This document shows, piece after piece, positions 6,703 to 12,615 of a stretch of DNA of 12,615 bases. Position 1 is the stretch's first letter. Every line of letters starts with the position of its first letter. The notes beneath the pieces are model-generated. The model did not search any database. It saw only the letters and a program-made list of their open reading frames with translations, and was not told the origin of the DNA. The DNA comes from Limnoraphis robusta CS-951 (GTDB lineage Bacteria; Cyanobacteriota; Cyanobacteriia; Cyanobacteriales; Microcoleaceae): assembly GCF_000972705.2 (NCBI RefSeq), contig NZ_LATL02000255.1, positions 21,453 through 34,067 on the forward strand, read 5' to 3'. Position numbers and translations under genes: made by a program.

Positions 6703-7560
6703 ATGAACGCACTTGAAGAGCTATCCCTCAAATCTCTAACTGAATCTCGGTTCTGGCTGTTAGGAATTGCAGCCGGACTGATGGCAATTCACCTGACGCT
6801 GACTCTACATCATGGAAGTCCTGATTTACAGGCGATTAGTTTTTTATTTTGGTTTGTGGTATCATCGTTAGTCTGGCAAAAACGCGATCGCCTCAATTTA
6901 GAAAGCGGGATTTTCCCCAGTTTACTGGGTTTGATGATCATTGCGGCAGTGTTACTCAAAAGTGCAACTCTGCCCACTTCTAACTTTTTAGGGGTATCCC
7001 CCTTTATTTCCGGTATTGGTTTAACCCTAATTGCTTCTGGTTTTCGAGGGTTTAAACTCTATTGGCGGGAATTGTTAATTTTGTTTTTTCTGGGTGTCCC
7101 AAAAGTTCTGATCTGGCCTATTATCGATATATCGGGATTAACAGCTCGCTTCGCCACGTTTATTCTCTGGTATTCTGGATTTGAAGCCTCTCGTCGTGGC
7201 TTTGAGGTGATCATGCCCGGAGGCGGAGTCAATGTGAATATGGGATGTTCAGGCTTTGCGGGAATGTTCTATCTATTGGGGTTTGCGGTGTTGTTTCTGA
7301 TTCTGTTTCCTCTCAAGAAACTTCACAAGAAAATTTTGGTTTTGGCTGCTTCTGTTGCGATCGCTTTTGTGGTAAATGGATTTAGAGTAGCAATTATGGC
7401 ACTTTTTGCCAATGCTCAAGATGAGGAAGGTTTGCAATACTGGCACGTGGGAGAGGGTTCACTGATTTTTATGATGATTTCTGTAGGACTGTTTGGCTTG
7501 CTTTGCTGGTTCCTCCTCCGTCAAGAAGAACCTTCATCGAATGAAGTATTAGAACAGTAA
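6703..7560 (+). CDS. crtA: Cyanoexosortase A-type exosortase (polytopic transpeptidase)
   Basis: Exosortases are membrane enzymes that recognise and cleave the PEP-CTERM tail of exported proteins and are thought to transfer them to a new anchor. This 285-aa protein is almost entirely membrane helices (about eight). It carries the Cys-Arg-His set of the family: Cys182 in NMGCSGFAGM, Arg228 in VVNGFRVAIM and His248 in YWHVGEGSLIF. The Cys and Arg/His segments lie near the outer face as expected. The frame is open from an ATG at 6634, but that codon lies in the loop of the terminator hairpin. I therefore prefer the ATG at 6703, which has AGG 9 nt upstream; the ATG at 6685 is also possible. The next gene starts 6 bp after the stop, indicating one operon. 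The symbol follows the cyanoexosortase A name and must not be confused with carotenoid crtA. Confidence 0.92.
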   Translation: MNALEELSLKSLTESRFWLLGIAAGLMAIHLTLTLHHGSPDLQAISFLFWFVVSSLVWQKRDRLNLESGIFPSLLGLMIIAAVLLKSATLPTSNFLGVSPFISGIGLTLIASGFRGFKLYWRELLILFFLGVPKVLIWPIIDISGLTARFATFILWYSGFEASRRGFEVIMPGGGVNVNMGCSGFAGMFYLLGFAVLFLILFPLKKLHKKILVLAASVAIAFVVNGFRVAIMALFANAQDEEGLQYWHVGEGSLIFMMISVGLFGLLCWFLLRQEEPSSNEVLEQ

Positions 7561-7566
7561 AATCCT

Positions 7567-8217
7567 ATGAAGTTTTGGCAACCCTTGCGTACTTCGTTAC
7601 TGATTCTTACCTTTGGAACTGTTCTTTTAGTCTTCGGAAAATCTGTCATTTCCCCGGCATCCAAAGAGTTAACAGAGAAACCGTTTGTCTTCCCATCTGA
7701 GGTGCCTTTACCGGGATGGCAACCTGTTAAGAGTCAAGTGGTAGAGGACACAATACCCAGAAATTTATATGAATATACCTCGGCAAATCTTCTATTAGAG
7801 ATAGAGATGCAATATGTGGATCATCCTCACGTTAATGAAAAACTATTCCGTCAGTATGATCCGCGTTTATCTAGTCCTGAGAAACTCGAAAGTGTTCTAA
7901 AACAGCAAGATCAAACAGGTTTTTATAGCGTAGAAATTGCAGAGAATCGAGCCTATCTCCGCTCTTGTATTAACCCAAACAGCCCCAGTGCAATTCTTTA
8001 TGAACAGTTCATCCAAAACCGCTATACTTATGATTTGAAGGTCAGTCGTTTGCTACCGATTTTACTGGGTCAAGAACCACTCAGAGATCATCGTTGTTTG
8101 TGGACTCATCTCTCTGTACCTCTGGATGATCTCCCCACTGAACAAGCTTATTTGATTTTAGAAAAAGCCTGGTTATCTTGGTATCAATGGTGGCAGCCGC
8201 AATTTCCCAAAATTTAA
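7567..8217 (+). CDS. Cyanoexosortase A-associated protein
   Basis: A 216-aa protein encoded 6 bp after the exosortase and almost certainly co-translated with it. It has one N-terminal membrane segment (about 8-25) acting as a signal anchor. An exported domain follows, beginning with PLPGW (47-51) and then YEYTSANLLLEIEMQYV, a strand pattern reminiscent of EpsI-like partners fused to or encoded beside other exosortases. A C-terminal Trp-rich helix (LEKAWLSWYQWWQPQF) is notable. Two cysteines (in RSCINPNS and DHRCLWTH) could form a disulfide. Proteins in this position are annotated as cyanoexosortase A-associated. I recall the family, but its biochemical role is not established. By analogy it would assist substrate sorting or modification on the outer face of the membrane. 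The ATG at 7567 is the natural start. Confidence 0.85.
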   Translation: MKFWQPLRTSLLILTFGTVLLVFGKSVISPASKELTEKPFVFPSEVPLPGWQPVKSQVVEDTIPRNLYEYTSANLLLEIEMQYVDHPHVNEKLFRQYDPRLSSPEKLESVLKQQDQTGFYSVEIAENRAYLRSCINPNSPSAILYEQFIQNRYTYDLKVSRLLPILLGQEPLRDHRCLWTHLSVPLDDLPTEQAYLILEKAWLSWYQWWQPQFPKI

Positions 8218-8250
8218 TCCCAAAAACAACTATTTTTAGTAATCTAACCC

Positions 8251-8994
8251 ATGACTCAATCTAATAGTAATCCGCTCACCGAAAAAGTAGATGCCCTGTG
8301 GAAATTTAGCTCTAGTTTACTACAAACAATCCCGCCTTTGCGCTGGGTTGGCTACACCTTGTTATTCCTAACCTTCGTTGATTTAGTTATTTTACTGATT
8401 CCGCCTCAATTGACAAATCCCGTGTGGGAGTTTCAAACAATGGGAGCGATTGTTGAACGAGTTGCGGTTCCTTTAATTGCCTTTGTTTTAATCTTTTATG
8501 GAGAACAAAATCTCCGTCCGAAATGGGAAAGACCCCTTTTAAGCCTTTTATCACTATTGACGTTGTTGTTTGGTATTTTCCTGCTAATCTTAGTTCCTTT
8601 AGGCATTATTAATACGCTGCGAATTGATAAACAGAGTAATACTCAAATTGATACTCAAGTTGAACAACGGATGACTCAAATTCAGCAAGTTCAGCAACAA
8701 CTGGAACAAGCAAACACTGAAGAACAGATGGAAAACCTGTTAAGTCGTCTCGATACTCAAGGTCGAACTCCAGAAATACAATCGGCACAAGAGTTAGAAG
8801 AAATTAAAAATCAACTTTCTGACTTTGTTACTCGGACAGAAAGCAGCACCAAAACCCAAGCAGAAGAGACACGCAGAAACCGTAGAATCTTATTGTTTAA
8901 GAACTCGCTTAAATGGAATTTAGGTGCTTTAGTCTCCGGTGTGTTGTTTATTGCCATTTGGAAAGCTACAGGTTGGACTCGAAAACGGGCCTAA
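8251..8994 (+). CDS. HpsJ-like membrane/coiled-coil protein, cyanoexosortase A-associated
   Basis: This 247-aa protein has three N-terminal membrane segments (about 33-51, 66-84 and 95-118). A long Gln/Glu-rich helical region (about 125-208, IDTQVEQRMTQIQQVQQQLEQ and on) reads as a coiled coil. A final membrane segment (about 219-238) and a basic tail follow. This architecture and the IPPLRWVGYTLLFLTFVDL and LVPLGIINTLRI segments match the HpsJ family as I recall it. HpsJ is named from the hormogonium polysaccharide locus of Nostoc punctiforme, and a branch of the family is found beside cyanoexosortase A. The gene follows the previous one by 33 bp, so it is probably the last gene of the operon. 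A hairpin lies at 9033-9056. The function is inferred from context: it may link sorting to surface polysaccharide or motility. Confidence 0.8.
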   Translation: MTQSNSNPLTEKVDALWKFSSSLLQTIPPLRWVGYTLLFLTFVDLVILLIPPQLTNPVWEFQTMGAIVERVAVPLIAFVLIFYGEQNLRPKWERPLLSLLSLLTLLFGIFLLILVPLGIINTLRIDKQSNTQIDTQVEQRMTQIQQVQQQLEQANTEEQMENLLSRLDTQGRTPEIQSAQELEEIKNQLSDFVTRTESSTKTQAEETRRNRRILLFKNSLKWNLGALVSGVLFIAIWKATGWTRKRA

Positions 8995-9032
8995 AACCTG
9001 AATTAATCTGATTGACATTTGAACAGTCTTTC

Positions 9033-9056
9033 CCTCTGTCAAAGCGTTGACAGGGG
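9033..9056 (+). terminator. Hairpin after the exosortase operon
   Basis: CCTCTGTCAA (9033-9042) pairs with TTGACAGGGG (9047-9056): 10 bp with one G-T pair and an AGCG tetraloop, 39 bp after the HpsJ-like stop. No strict T-run follows (ATTGGCTATTTC), so it may terminate weakly or protect the 3' end of the transcript. Confidence 0.55.
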
Positions 9057-9462
9057 ATTGGCTATTTCTGGTTTTGGGGAGTATGTCAACGAACAGGATA
9101 CAATACAGGGATGAAGAAAGAACCCCCAGCTAACTCAACAGTTGGTCAGTGGTTTGTCATTTAGGATGTGGGACTTCGGCACCTCCCCCAAATCCCCGCC
9201 ACTCATTAAATTAGCTTTTGAGAAAAGAAAATGTCACAAAGTTCTTAACCCACTGACCAACGGTTACACAGGGCTACCGTCGTTTTACAAGGGGTTGTCC
9301 CATTCTTGCGGCGATCTCAACTGTTTTCCTGGCGATCGCATTCCCCACGCTGATAATCTGTAATTTACCGTTGCTAGACAGAGTTTTCCGACTATTGCGA
9401 CTTCTGTCACCCTAAGCTGTCTAACGCGATCTCAACTTAAAGAATGTCAGAGACATAAAATT
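9057..9462. other. Spacer upstream of rimK
   Basis: About 400 bp show no credible gene. An open frame at 9142-9363 has low-complexity, non-family sequence and overlaps the inverted-repeat element listed separately. The spacer also has a HIP1 site (9332-9339). The rimK promoter should lie in the last 100 bp; only a TAAAAT right at the start codon is visible, which is too close to be its -10 box. Confidence 0.5.
9141..9261. repeat. 121-bp element bounded by 12-bp perfect inverted repeats (MITE candidate)
   Basis: GTTGGTCAGTGG (9141-9152) is the exact complement of CCACTGACCAAC (9250-9261). The match extends to about 15 bp with one mismatch. The interior has no transposase. Terminal inverted repeats bounding a non-coding 121 bp fit a miniature inverted-repeat element or an IS remnant. 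No clear target-site duplication is seen at the borders, which weakens the case. Confidence 0.5.
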
Positions 9463-10368
9463 ATGAAAATTGCAATTTTATCACAAGACTCTAACCTCTA
9501 CTCTACAAAACGACTCAAAGAAGCCGGAGAACAACGAGGCCATGAAATGTATGTCATTGACTATCTGCGTTGCTATATGAATATAACCTCCCATAAACCG
9601 ATGGTCATTTATGGGGGAAAGCCGTTAGAAGGATTTGATGCGGTGATTCCTCGCATTGGGGCTTCACAAACTTTTTACGGTACTGCCGTTGTCCGACAGT
9701 TTGAAATGATGGATGTGTTCACGGCTAATGAGTCTCAAGGGATTTCTCGCGCCCGTGACAAGTTACGCTGTTTACAACTGTTGGCTAGGGAAGGAATTGG
9801 TTTACCTGTGTCCGGTTTTGCTCATTCAACCAAAGATATTGACGGTTTGATTAATACCGTTGGCGGTGCGCCTTTAGTGGTGAAGCTTTTGGAAGGAACT
9901 CAAGGGATTGGGGTGGTTTTAGCGGAAACCTATCAAGCTGCCAAGTCGGTGATTGAAGCCTTTCGGGGTTTAAATGCCAATATTTTGGTGCAGGAGTTTA
10001 TTGAAGAAGCTAAGGGTTCAGACTTACGGTGTTTTGTGATCAATGAACGAGTGGTTGCTTCGATGAAACGACAGGCGGTAGAAGGAGAATTTCGTTCTAA
10101 CCTGCATCGGGGTGGAACAGCAGAAAAGGTTAAATTAACCCCAGAAGAACGTTCAACAGCAGTCAGGGCGGCGAAAGCGATGGGACTGAAAGTGGCAGGT
10201 GTGGATTTACTCCGTTCTAATCATGGCCCGGTGGTGATGGAGGTGAATTCTTCGCCGGGACTAGAGGGGATTGAAAAGGCGACAGGAATTGATGTTCCTG
10301 CCAAGATTATTGAATTTTTGGAGAAGAATGCTGCTAAGGGAAACTCACGCGATCGCATCCAAGGTTAA
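9463..10368 (+). CDS. rimK: RimK-type ATP-grasp glutamate ligase (ribosomal protein S6 modification)
   Basis: RimK adds glutamate to the C-terminus of ribosomal protein S6, and it can also make poly-glutamate. The 301-aa protein has the usual RimK layout. An N-terminal domain ([34 protein letters not shown]) is followed by the ATP-grasp fold with Lys141 in LVVKLLEG and the glycine loop EGTQGIG (144-150). GSDLRCFVI (186-194), SNLHRGGTA (212-220) and the metal-binding [14 protein letters not shown] (Glu260, Asn262) follow. The length equals that of E. coli RimK. The ATG at 9463 is the first of the family N-terminus. The gene stands alone: a 468-bp spacer precedes it and psbM follows 91 bp downstream. 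RimK-like ligases can differ in acceptor, so the S6 target is inferred from close similarity. Confidence 0.94.
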   Translation: MKIAILSQDSNLYSTKRLKEAGEQRGHEMYVIDYLRCYMNITSHKPMVIYGGKPLEGFDAVIPRIGASQTFYGTAVVRQFEMMDVFTANESQGISRARDKLRCLQLLAREGIGLPVSGFAHSTKDIDGLINTVGGAPLVVKLLEGTQGIGVVLAETYQAAKSVIEAFRGLNANILVQEFIEEAKGSDLRCFVINERVVASMKRQAVEGEFRSNLHRGGTAEKVKLTPEERSTAVRAAKAMGLKVAGVDLLRSNHGPVVMEVNSSPGLEGIEKATGIDVPAKIIEFLEKNAAKGNSRDRIQG

Positions 10369-10446
10369 GTACATTAAGAGTTTATGATCAGCCAATAGAA
10401 GCCAATCAATGTTATGCTAATATCTGTCGATTTGATTGTTGACATA

Positions 10447-10450
10447 GAGG
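10447..10450 (+). promoter_or_regulatory. Ribosome binding site of psbM
   Basis: GAGG lies 9 nt before the psbM ATG at 10460 and supports this very short gene as real and translated. Confidence 0.6.
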
Positions 10451-10459
10451 CTGGGTATC

Positions 10460-10567
10460 ATGGAAACTAATGATCTTGGGTTTGTAGCAACTGTATTGTT
10501 TGTGCTTGTTCCTTCTGTTTTTCTATTGATTCTGTTCATTCAAACTCGGGGTGAGACTGAAGGTTAA
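10460..10567 (+). CDS. psbM: Photosystem II reaction centre protein M
   Basis: PsbM is a single-helix thylakoid subunit of photosystem II located at the dimer interface. The 35-residue product begins [20 protein letters not shown], continues with [15 protein letters not shown], and reads like known cyanobacterial PsbM ([15 protein letters not shown] and IQT are the conserved parts). The N-terminus would face the stroma side, with one membrane helix at about residues 7-28. A GAGG ribosome site sits 9 nt upstream. A TATGCT/TAATAT-like -10 region near 10412-10422 may be its promoter, but no good -35 is seen. A strong terminator follows at 10613. The presence of this gene proves a photosynthetic, cyanobacterial source. 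Confidence 0.96.
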   Translation: METNDLGFVATVLFVLVPSVFLLILFIQTRGETEG

Positions 10568-10612
10568 TCATTTTCACGATTATTACTTCATCAACCGCGA
10601 TCGCGAATCTCT

Positions 10613-10651
10613 AAAAAGCGCTGCGAAGTTATCAGCTTCACTGCGCTTTTT
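10613..10651. terminator. Bidirectional intrinsic terminator between psbM and the stress-protein gene
   Basis: The arms AAAAAGCGCTGCGAAG (10613-10628) and CTTCACTGCGCTTTTT (10636-10651) form a 16-position stem with two mismatches and a 7-nt loop. The A-run on one side and T-run on the other give a U-tract in both directions, serving psbM (plus) and the convergent usp gene (minus). A HIP1 site lies just before it (10597-10604). Confidence 0.9.
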
Positions 10652-10667
10652 TCAATGTAACAAATCT

Positions 10668-11525
10668 TTATGGAGCCGCAGTCCGTGCCAATAATACGGG
10701 ACATTCGGCATGAACCCGAACGTAATCCGACTGTGATCCTCCGAGTAAACGATCTAAGTCAACCAAGCTTTTCGCCACAGTTGGACGGCGATCAGGAGAT
10801 CCTAAAATCAATAAGTCCGCCCCGACATCACTGGCGATGCGACAAATTTCTGGCCCCGGTTTACCGATCGCACTAACGCAGCGATAACTCACACCCATTC
10901 TCTTGACAGGTTCAAGGGCAGCGGCAATCACCGGATCAGCTTCAGCCTTATTGGAGAAATCTTCGCTCGATTTGCCCGTAATATCTTTGTTCACATGAGC
11001 TAAAATCAGTTGTCCACCGTGAATATCTTTGACCAAAGACAACGCCAGGTCTAAGTATTCTTTCGAGGAGTCTGAAGCATCCAAAGCCACCATGATATGC
11101 TTGAGCTTCTTGACGTAAATCCCATCTTTAACCAGCAACATCGGCCGGGATGTCAATTGAAAAACGTATTGACTGACGGAATTTTCCAAAATCGCCCGCA
11201 AGCCTTGTAACCCCCGTGATCCGATAATAATCAAGTCAGAATTTTCTTCATCGGCAACTTGACAGACAATATCTTTGGGATCTCCCTGCTTCAAACGCGG
11301 GTTAACTTTACTCGGATCAACTTTGATCGACTGAACCGCTTGGGCTAAAATTTTTCCCCCCGCTTCTAATTTTTCAGACATCGCCTCTGCGGAGGCTTGG
11401 GAGGGAACAACGTGTAAAACAGTTACAGATGCTTGCTGAATGGATGGAATATCCATCAACATATTCAGCATCTCTTCACAGAGTCCACGTCCGGCAACCG
11501 TTACTAGAATTTTGTTGATATTCAT
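10668..11525 (-). CDS. Tandem universal stress protein (two UspA domains)
   Basis: A 285-aa soluble protein made of two Usp (Rossmann-like) domains, about residues 3-134 and 141-280. Family members sense or bind ATP/AMP and are induced in stress or dormancy. Domain 1 (KILVTVAGRG, ENSDLIIIGSRGLQGL) keeps Gly102-X2-Gly105 of the nucleotide motif G-X2-G-X9-G-[ST]. It has Asn115-Ser116 at the end of that motif and lacks the usual Asp after strand 1. Domain 2 (HIMVALDASDSS) keeps that Asp (149) but reads GSPDRRPT where the glycines are expected, with an insertion before GGSQSD (262-267). Neither half therefore has a complete ATP signature. The ATG at 11523-11525 has AGGA 8 nt upstream. The gene is convergent with psbM and shares its terminator. 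The Usp assignment is secure; the specific role is unknown. Confidence 0.92.
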   Translation of the reverse strand: MNINKILVTVAGRGLCEEMLNMLMDIPSIQQASVTVLHVVPSQASAEAMSEKLEAGGKILAQAVQSIKVDPSKVNPRLKQGDPKDIVCQVADEENSDLIIIGSRGLQGLRAILENSVSQYVFQLTSRPMLLVKDGIYVKKLKHIMVALDASDSSKEYLDLALSLVKDIHGGQLILAHVNKDITGKSSEDFSNKAEADPVIAAALEPVKRMGVSYRCVSAIGKPGPEICRIASDVGADLLILGSPDRRPTVAKSLVDLDRLLGGSQSDYVRVHAECPVLLARTAAP

Positions 11526-11906
11526 CGCTTTTTCCTACGGTGTCGCTCAAGTGCTTTGATTGAATGGGATTTGAGTACCCGTCATCAAGTACACTGATAA
11601 CTGCTAACTTTGATAGACGTTGCCTAGAACGTCCGTTTGTTGACTGATAACAAGTCTATACTTCAGCATAAGCCTGATAACTGACTGAGAATTTGTAGAA
11701 ATGTAGCGTTTTGGAACAATTTGTAACGTGTCTTTCACTCAACACCCTCAACCCCTTTTATCTTCTGTCACTTTCTCCGATGGTTGGTTGATCCTCTCGG
11801 TGCGGGTCTTTCCCCATCATACCGACTATCTTAACGGGGGGACTGGGGGGCTATAGCACTGCCTCCATAATCTTTGATTTGGGGGTAGGTACATGGACAC
11901 CCCAGG

Positions 11907-11940
11907 TAAAAAGCGAGGCATTCGACCTGTCCGCTTTTTA
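11907..11940 (+). repeat. Perfect 9-bp hairpin at the probable left end of the second tnpB element
   Basis: TAAAAAGCG (11907-11915) pairs with CGCTTTTTA (11932-11940) around a 16-nt loop, 50 bp before the tnpB start. IS200/IS605-family elements use subterminal hairpins for single-strand transposition, and the position suits such a left-end structure. A terminator that protects the element from read-through is the alternative reading. Confidence 0.5.
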
Positions 11941-11965
11941 CAATCTCCGTATCAATTGTTAAACT
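11937..11965 (+). promoter_or_regulatory. Candidate promoter of the second tnpB
   Basis: TTTACA (11937-11942, 5 of 6 to the -35 consensus) and TAAACT (11960-11965, 4 of 6 to the -10 consensus) are separated by 17 nt and lie 24 bp before the ATG. The -35 overlaps the end of the hairpin. Confidence 0.4.
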
Positions 11966-11989
11966 TAATGACATAGAGTCAAAACAGCC

Positions 11990-12615
11990 ATGTTGGTATT
12001 TGAGGCCAAATTACGAGGAACAAACGAGCAGTACGTCATCTTGGACGAGATGATTAGAACTGCTCTTTTTGTGCGTAATAGTTGCCTGAGGCACTGGATG
12101 GATAACAAAGGGGTCAACAGGTATGACCTGAATAAATACTGCAAGGTACTCAGAGAACAATTTGAATGGTGTAAAAAGCTTTCAGCGCAAGCCGGTCAAG
12201 CCAGTGCTGAAAGGGCTTGGAGTGCTATCGCCAGGTTCTTTGATAATTGCAAGAAAAAGGTTCCGGGCAAGAAAGGTTTTCCTAAGTTTAAGAAGCATCA
12301 AACTCATGGCTCAGTCGAGTACAAAGTTGATGGATGGGTGTTATCGGATGACCGATTAACCATTACATTTAGGGATGGTTTCAAAGCTGGAACTTTTAGA
12401 ATGTGGGGAACTCGCGATTTACATTTTTACCAAAAAGAACAGATTAAGCGAGTGAGTGTTGTGCGTCGAGCCGATGGATATTATGTTCAGTTTTCCATCG
12501 ACCAAGAGCGAAATGAACAACATAAGCCCACAAATCGGATGCTAGGCATAGATGTTGGTCTAAACCATTTCTACACCGACTCTGATGGCAACAAAGTAGA
12601 AAACCCTCGGTTCTT
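11990..12615 (+). CDS. tnpB: IS200/IS605-family TnpB, 5' part, cut by the window end
   Basis: The open frame starts at the ATG at 11990 and runs without a stop through 208 codons to the window end. It parallels the left-edge tnpB throughout: MLVFEAKLRGTNEQY against MLVYEMKLQGTQYQY, then IRTALFVRNS, SAERAW, VPGKKGFPKFKK, AGTFRMWGTRDLHFY and GIDVGLNHFYTDSDG. The RuvC-I Asp is residue 188. RuvC-II, the zinc finger, RuvC-III and the guide-RNA end lie beyond the window, so integrity cannot be judged. The clear but partial identity shows two diverged family members rather than a fresh duplicate. No tnpA lies upstream of it in this window, which suggests a tnpB-only (IS1341-type) element, although IS605 elements can carry tnpA on either side. 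Confidence 0.92.
   Translation, partial: MLVFEAKLRGTNEQYVILDEMIRTALFVRNSCLRHWMDNKGVNRYDLNKYCKVLREQFEWCKKLSAQAGQASAERAWSAIARFFDNCKKKVPGKKGFPKFKKHQTHGSVEYKVDGWVLSDDRLTITFRDGFKAGTFRMWGTRDLHFYQKEQIKRVSVVRRADGYYVQFSIDQERNEQHKPTNRMLGIDVGLNHFYTDSDGNKVENPRF

Larger units (their letters stand above)
11526..11989. other. Spacer between usp and the second tnpB
   Basis: These 464 bp hold no gene I can support. The left part has three CTGATAAC-type motifs (11594-11601, 11643-11650 and 11674-11681), relatives of the TTATCAG motif at 1635-1641. They are short repeats of a kind common in cyanobacterial spacers. The middle has two G6 runs separated by ACT (11836-11850). The right part, from about 11880, probably includes the left end of the insertion element, with a hairpin (11907-11940) and a candidate promoter (11937-11965). 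Confidence 0.5.

Noticed and set aside
9142..9363. 73-codon plus-strand frame in the rimK spacer
   Set aside because: It begins within the inverted-repeat element and its sequence is low-complexity. It is most likely non-coding.
10670..10876. Plus-strand frame opposite the usp gene
   Set aside because: It is antisense to conserved Usp domain 2 coding sequence.
1..12615. Composite transposon formed by the two tnpB genes
   Set aside because: The two copies are diverged and the genes between are mostly core chromosome genes. No paired element ends or target duplications are visible.

Overview
The window comes from a cyanobacterium, most likely a filamentous Oscillatoriales-type species (Planktothrix/Lyngbya/Limnoraphis-like; the genus is a guess). 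Three things support this. The HIP1 octamer GCGATCGC occurs at least eight times (1542, 2846, 5224, 6884, 7357, 9332, 10349 and 10597), against about 0.2 expected by chance. There is a photosystem II gene, psbM. The intergenic regions carry short palindromes and heptamer repeats of a kind common in filamentous cyanobacteria.

Layout. The left edge (1-1108, minus) is an IS200/IS605-family tnpB, frameshifted inside its C-terminal zinc finger. Next come a 109-aa protein of unknown function (1281-1610, plus) and a minus-strand housekeeping cluster rseP-nth-rpsN (3926 down to 1806). A repeat-rich divergent spacer leads to gcvT (4192-5361, plus). The centre (5771-8994, plus) is a four-gene cyanoexosortase cassette: a PEP-CTERM substrate of the 'cistern' type, the exosortase itself, a cyanoexosortase-A-associated protein and an HpsJ-like membrane/coiled-coil protein. 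After a 468-bp spacer with two inverted-repeat structures come rimK (9463-10368) and the 35-codon psbM (10460-10567). A strong hairpin terminator separates psbM from a convergent tandem universal stress protein gene (11525-10668, minus). The right edge (11990 onward, plus) is the 5' part of a second, related tnpB, cut by the window end.

How the genes work together. The exosortase cassette is the most distinctive system. The precursor carries a signal peptide and a C-terminal Pro-Glu-Pro/hydrophobic/basic tripartite tail. The polytopic Cys-Arg-His exosortase would recognise and cleave that tail after Sec export. The other two proteins probably assist sorting or couple it to surface polysaccharide or motility functions; that coupling is inference. 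A terminator-like hairpin between the substrate and exosortase genes would let the substrate be made in excess over the enzyme. The remaining genes are core functions: membrane proteolysis, base excision repair, ribosome structure and modification, glycine cleavage and photosystem II assembly. The two tnpB copies face outward and bracket the region, but there is no sign that they mobilise it as a unit. I found no rRNA, tRNA or CRISPR array.
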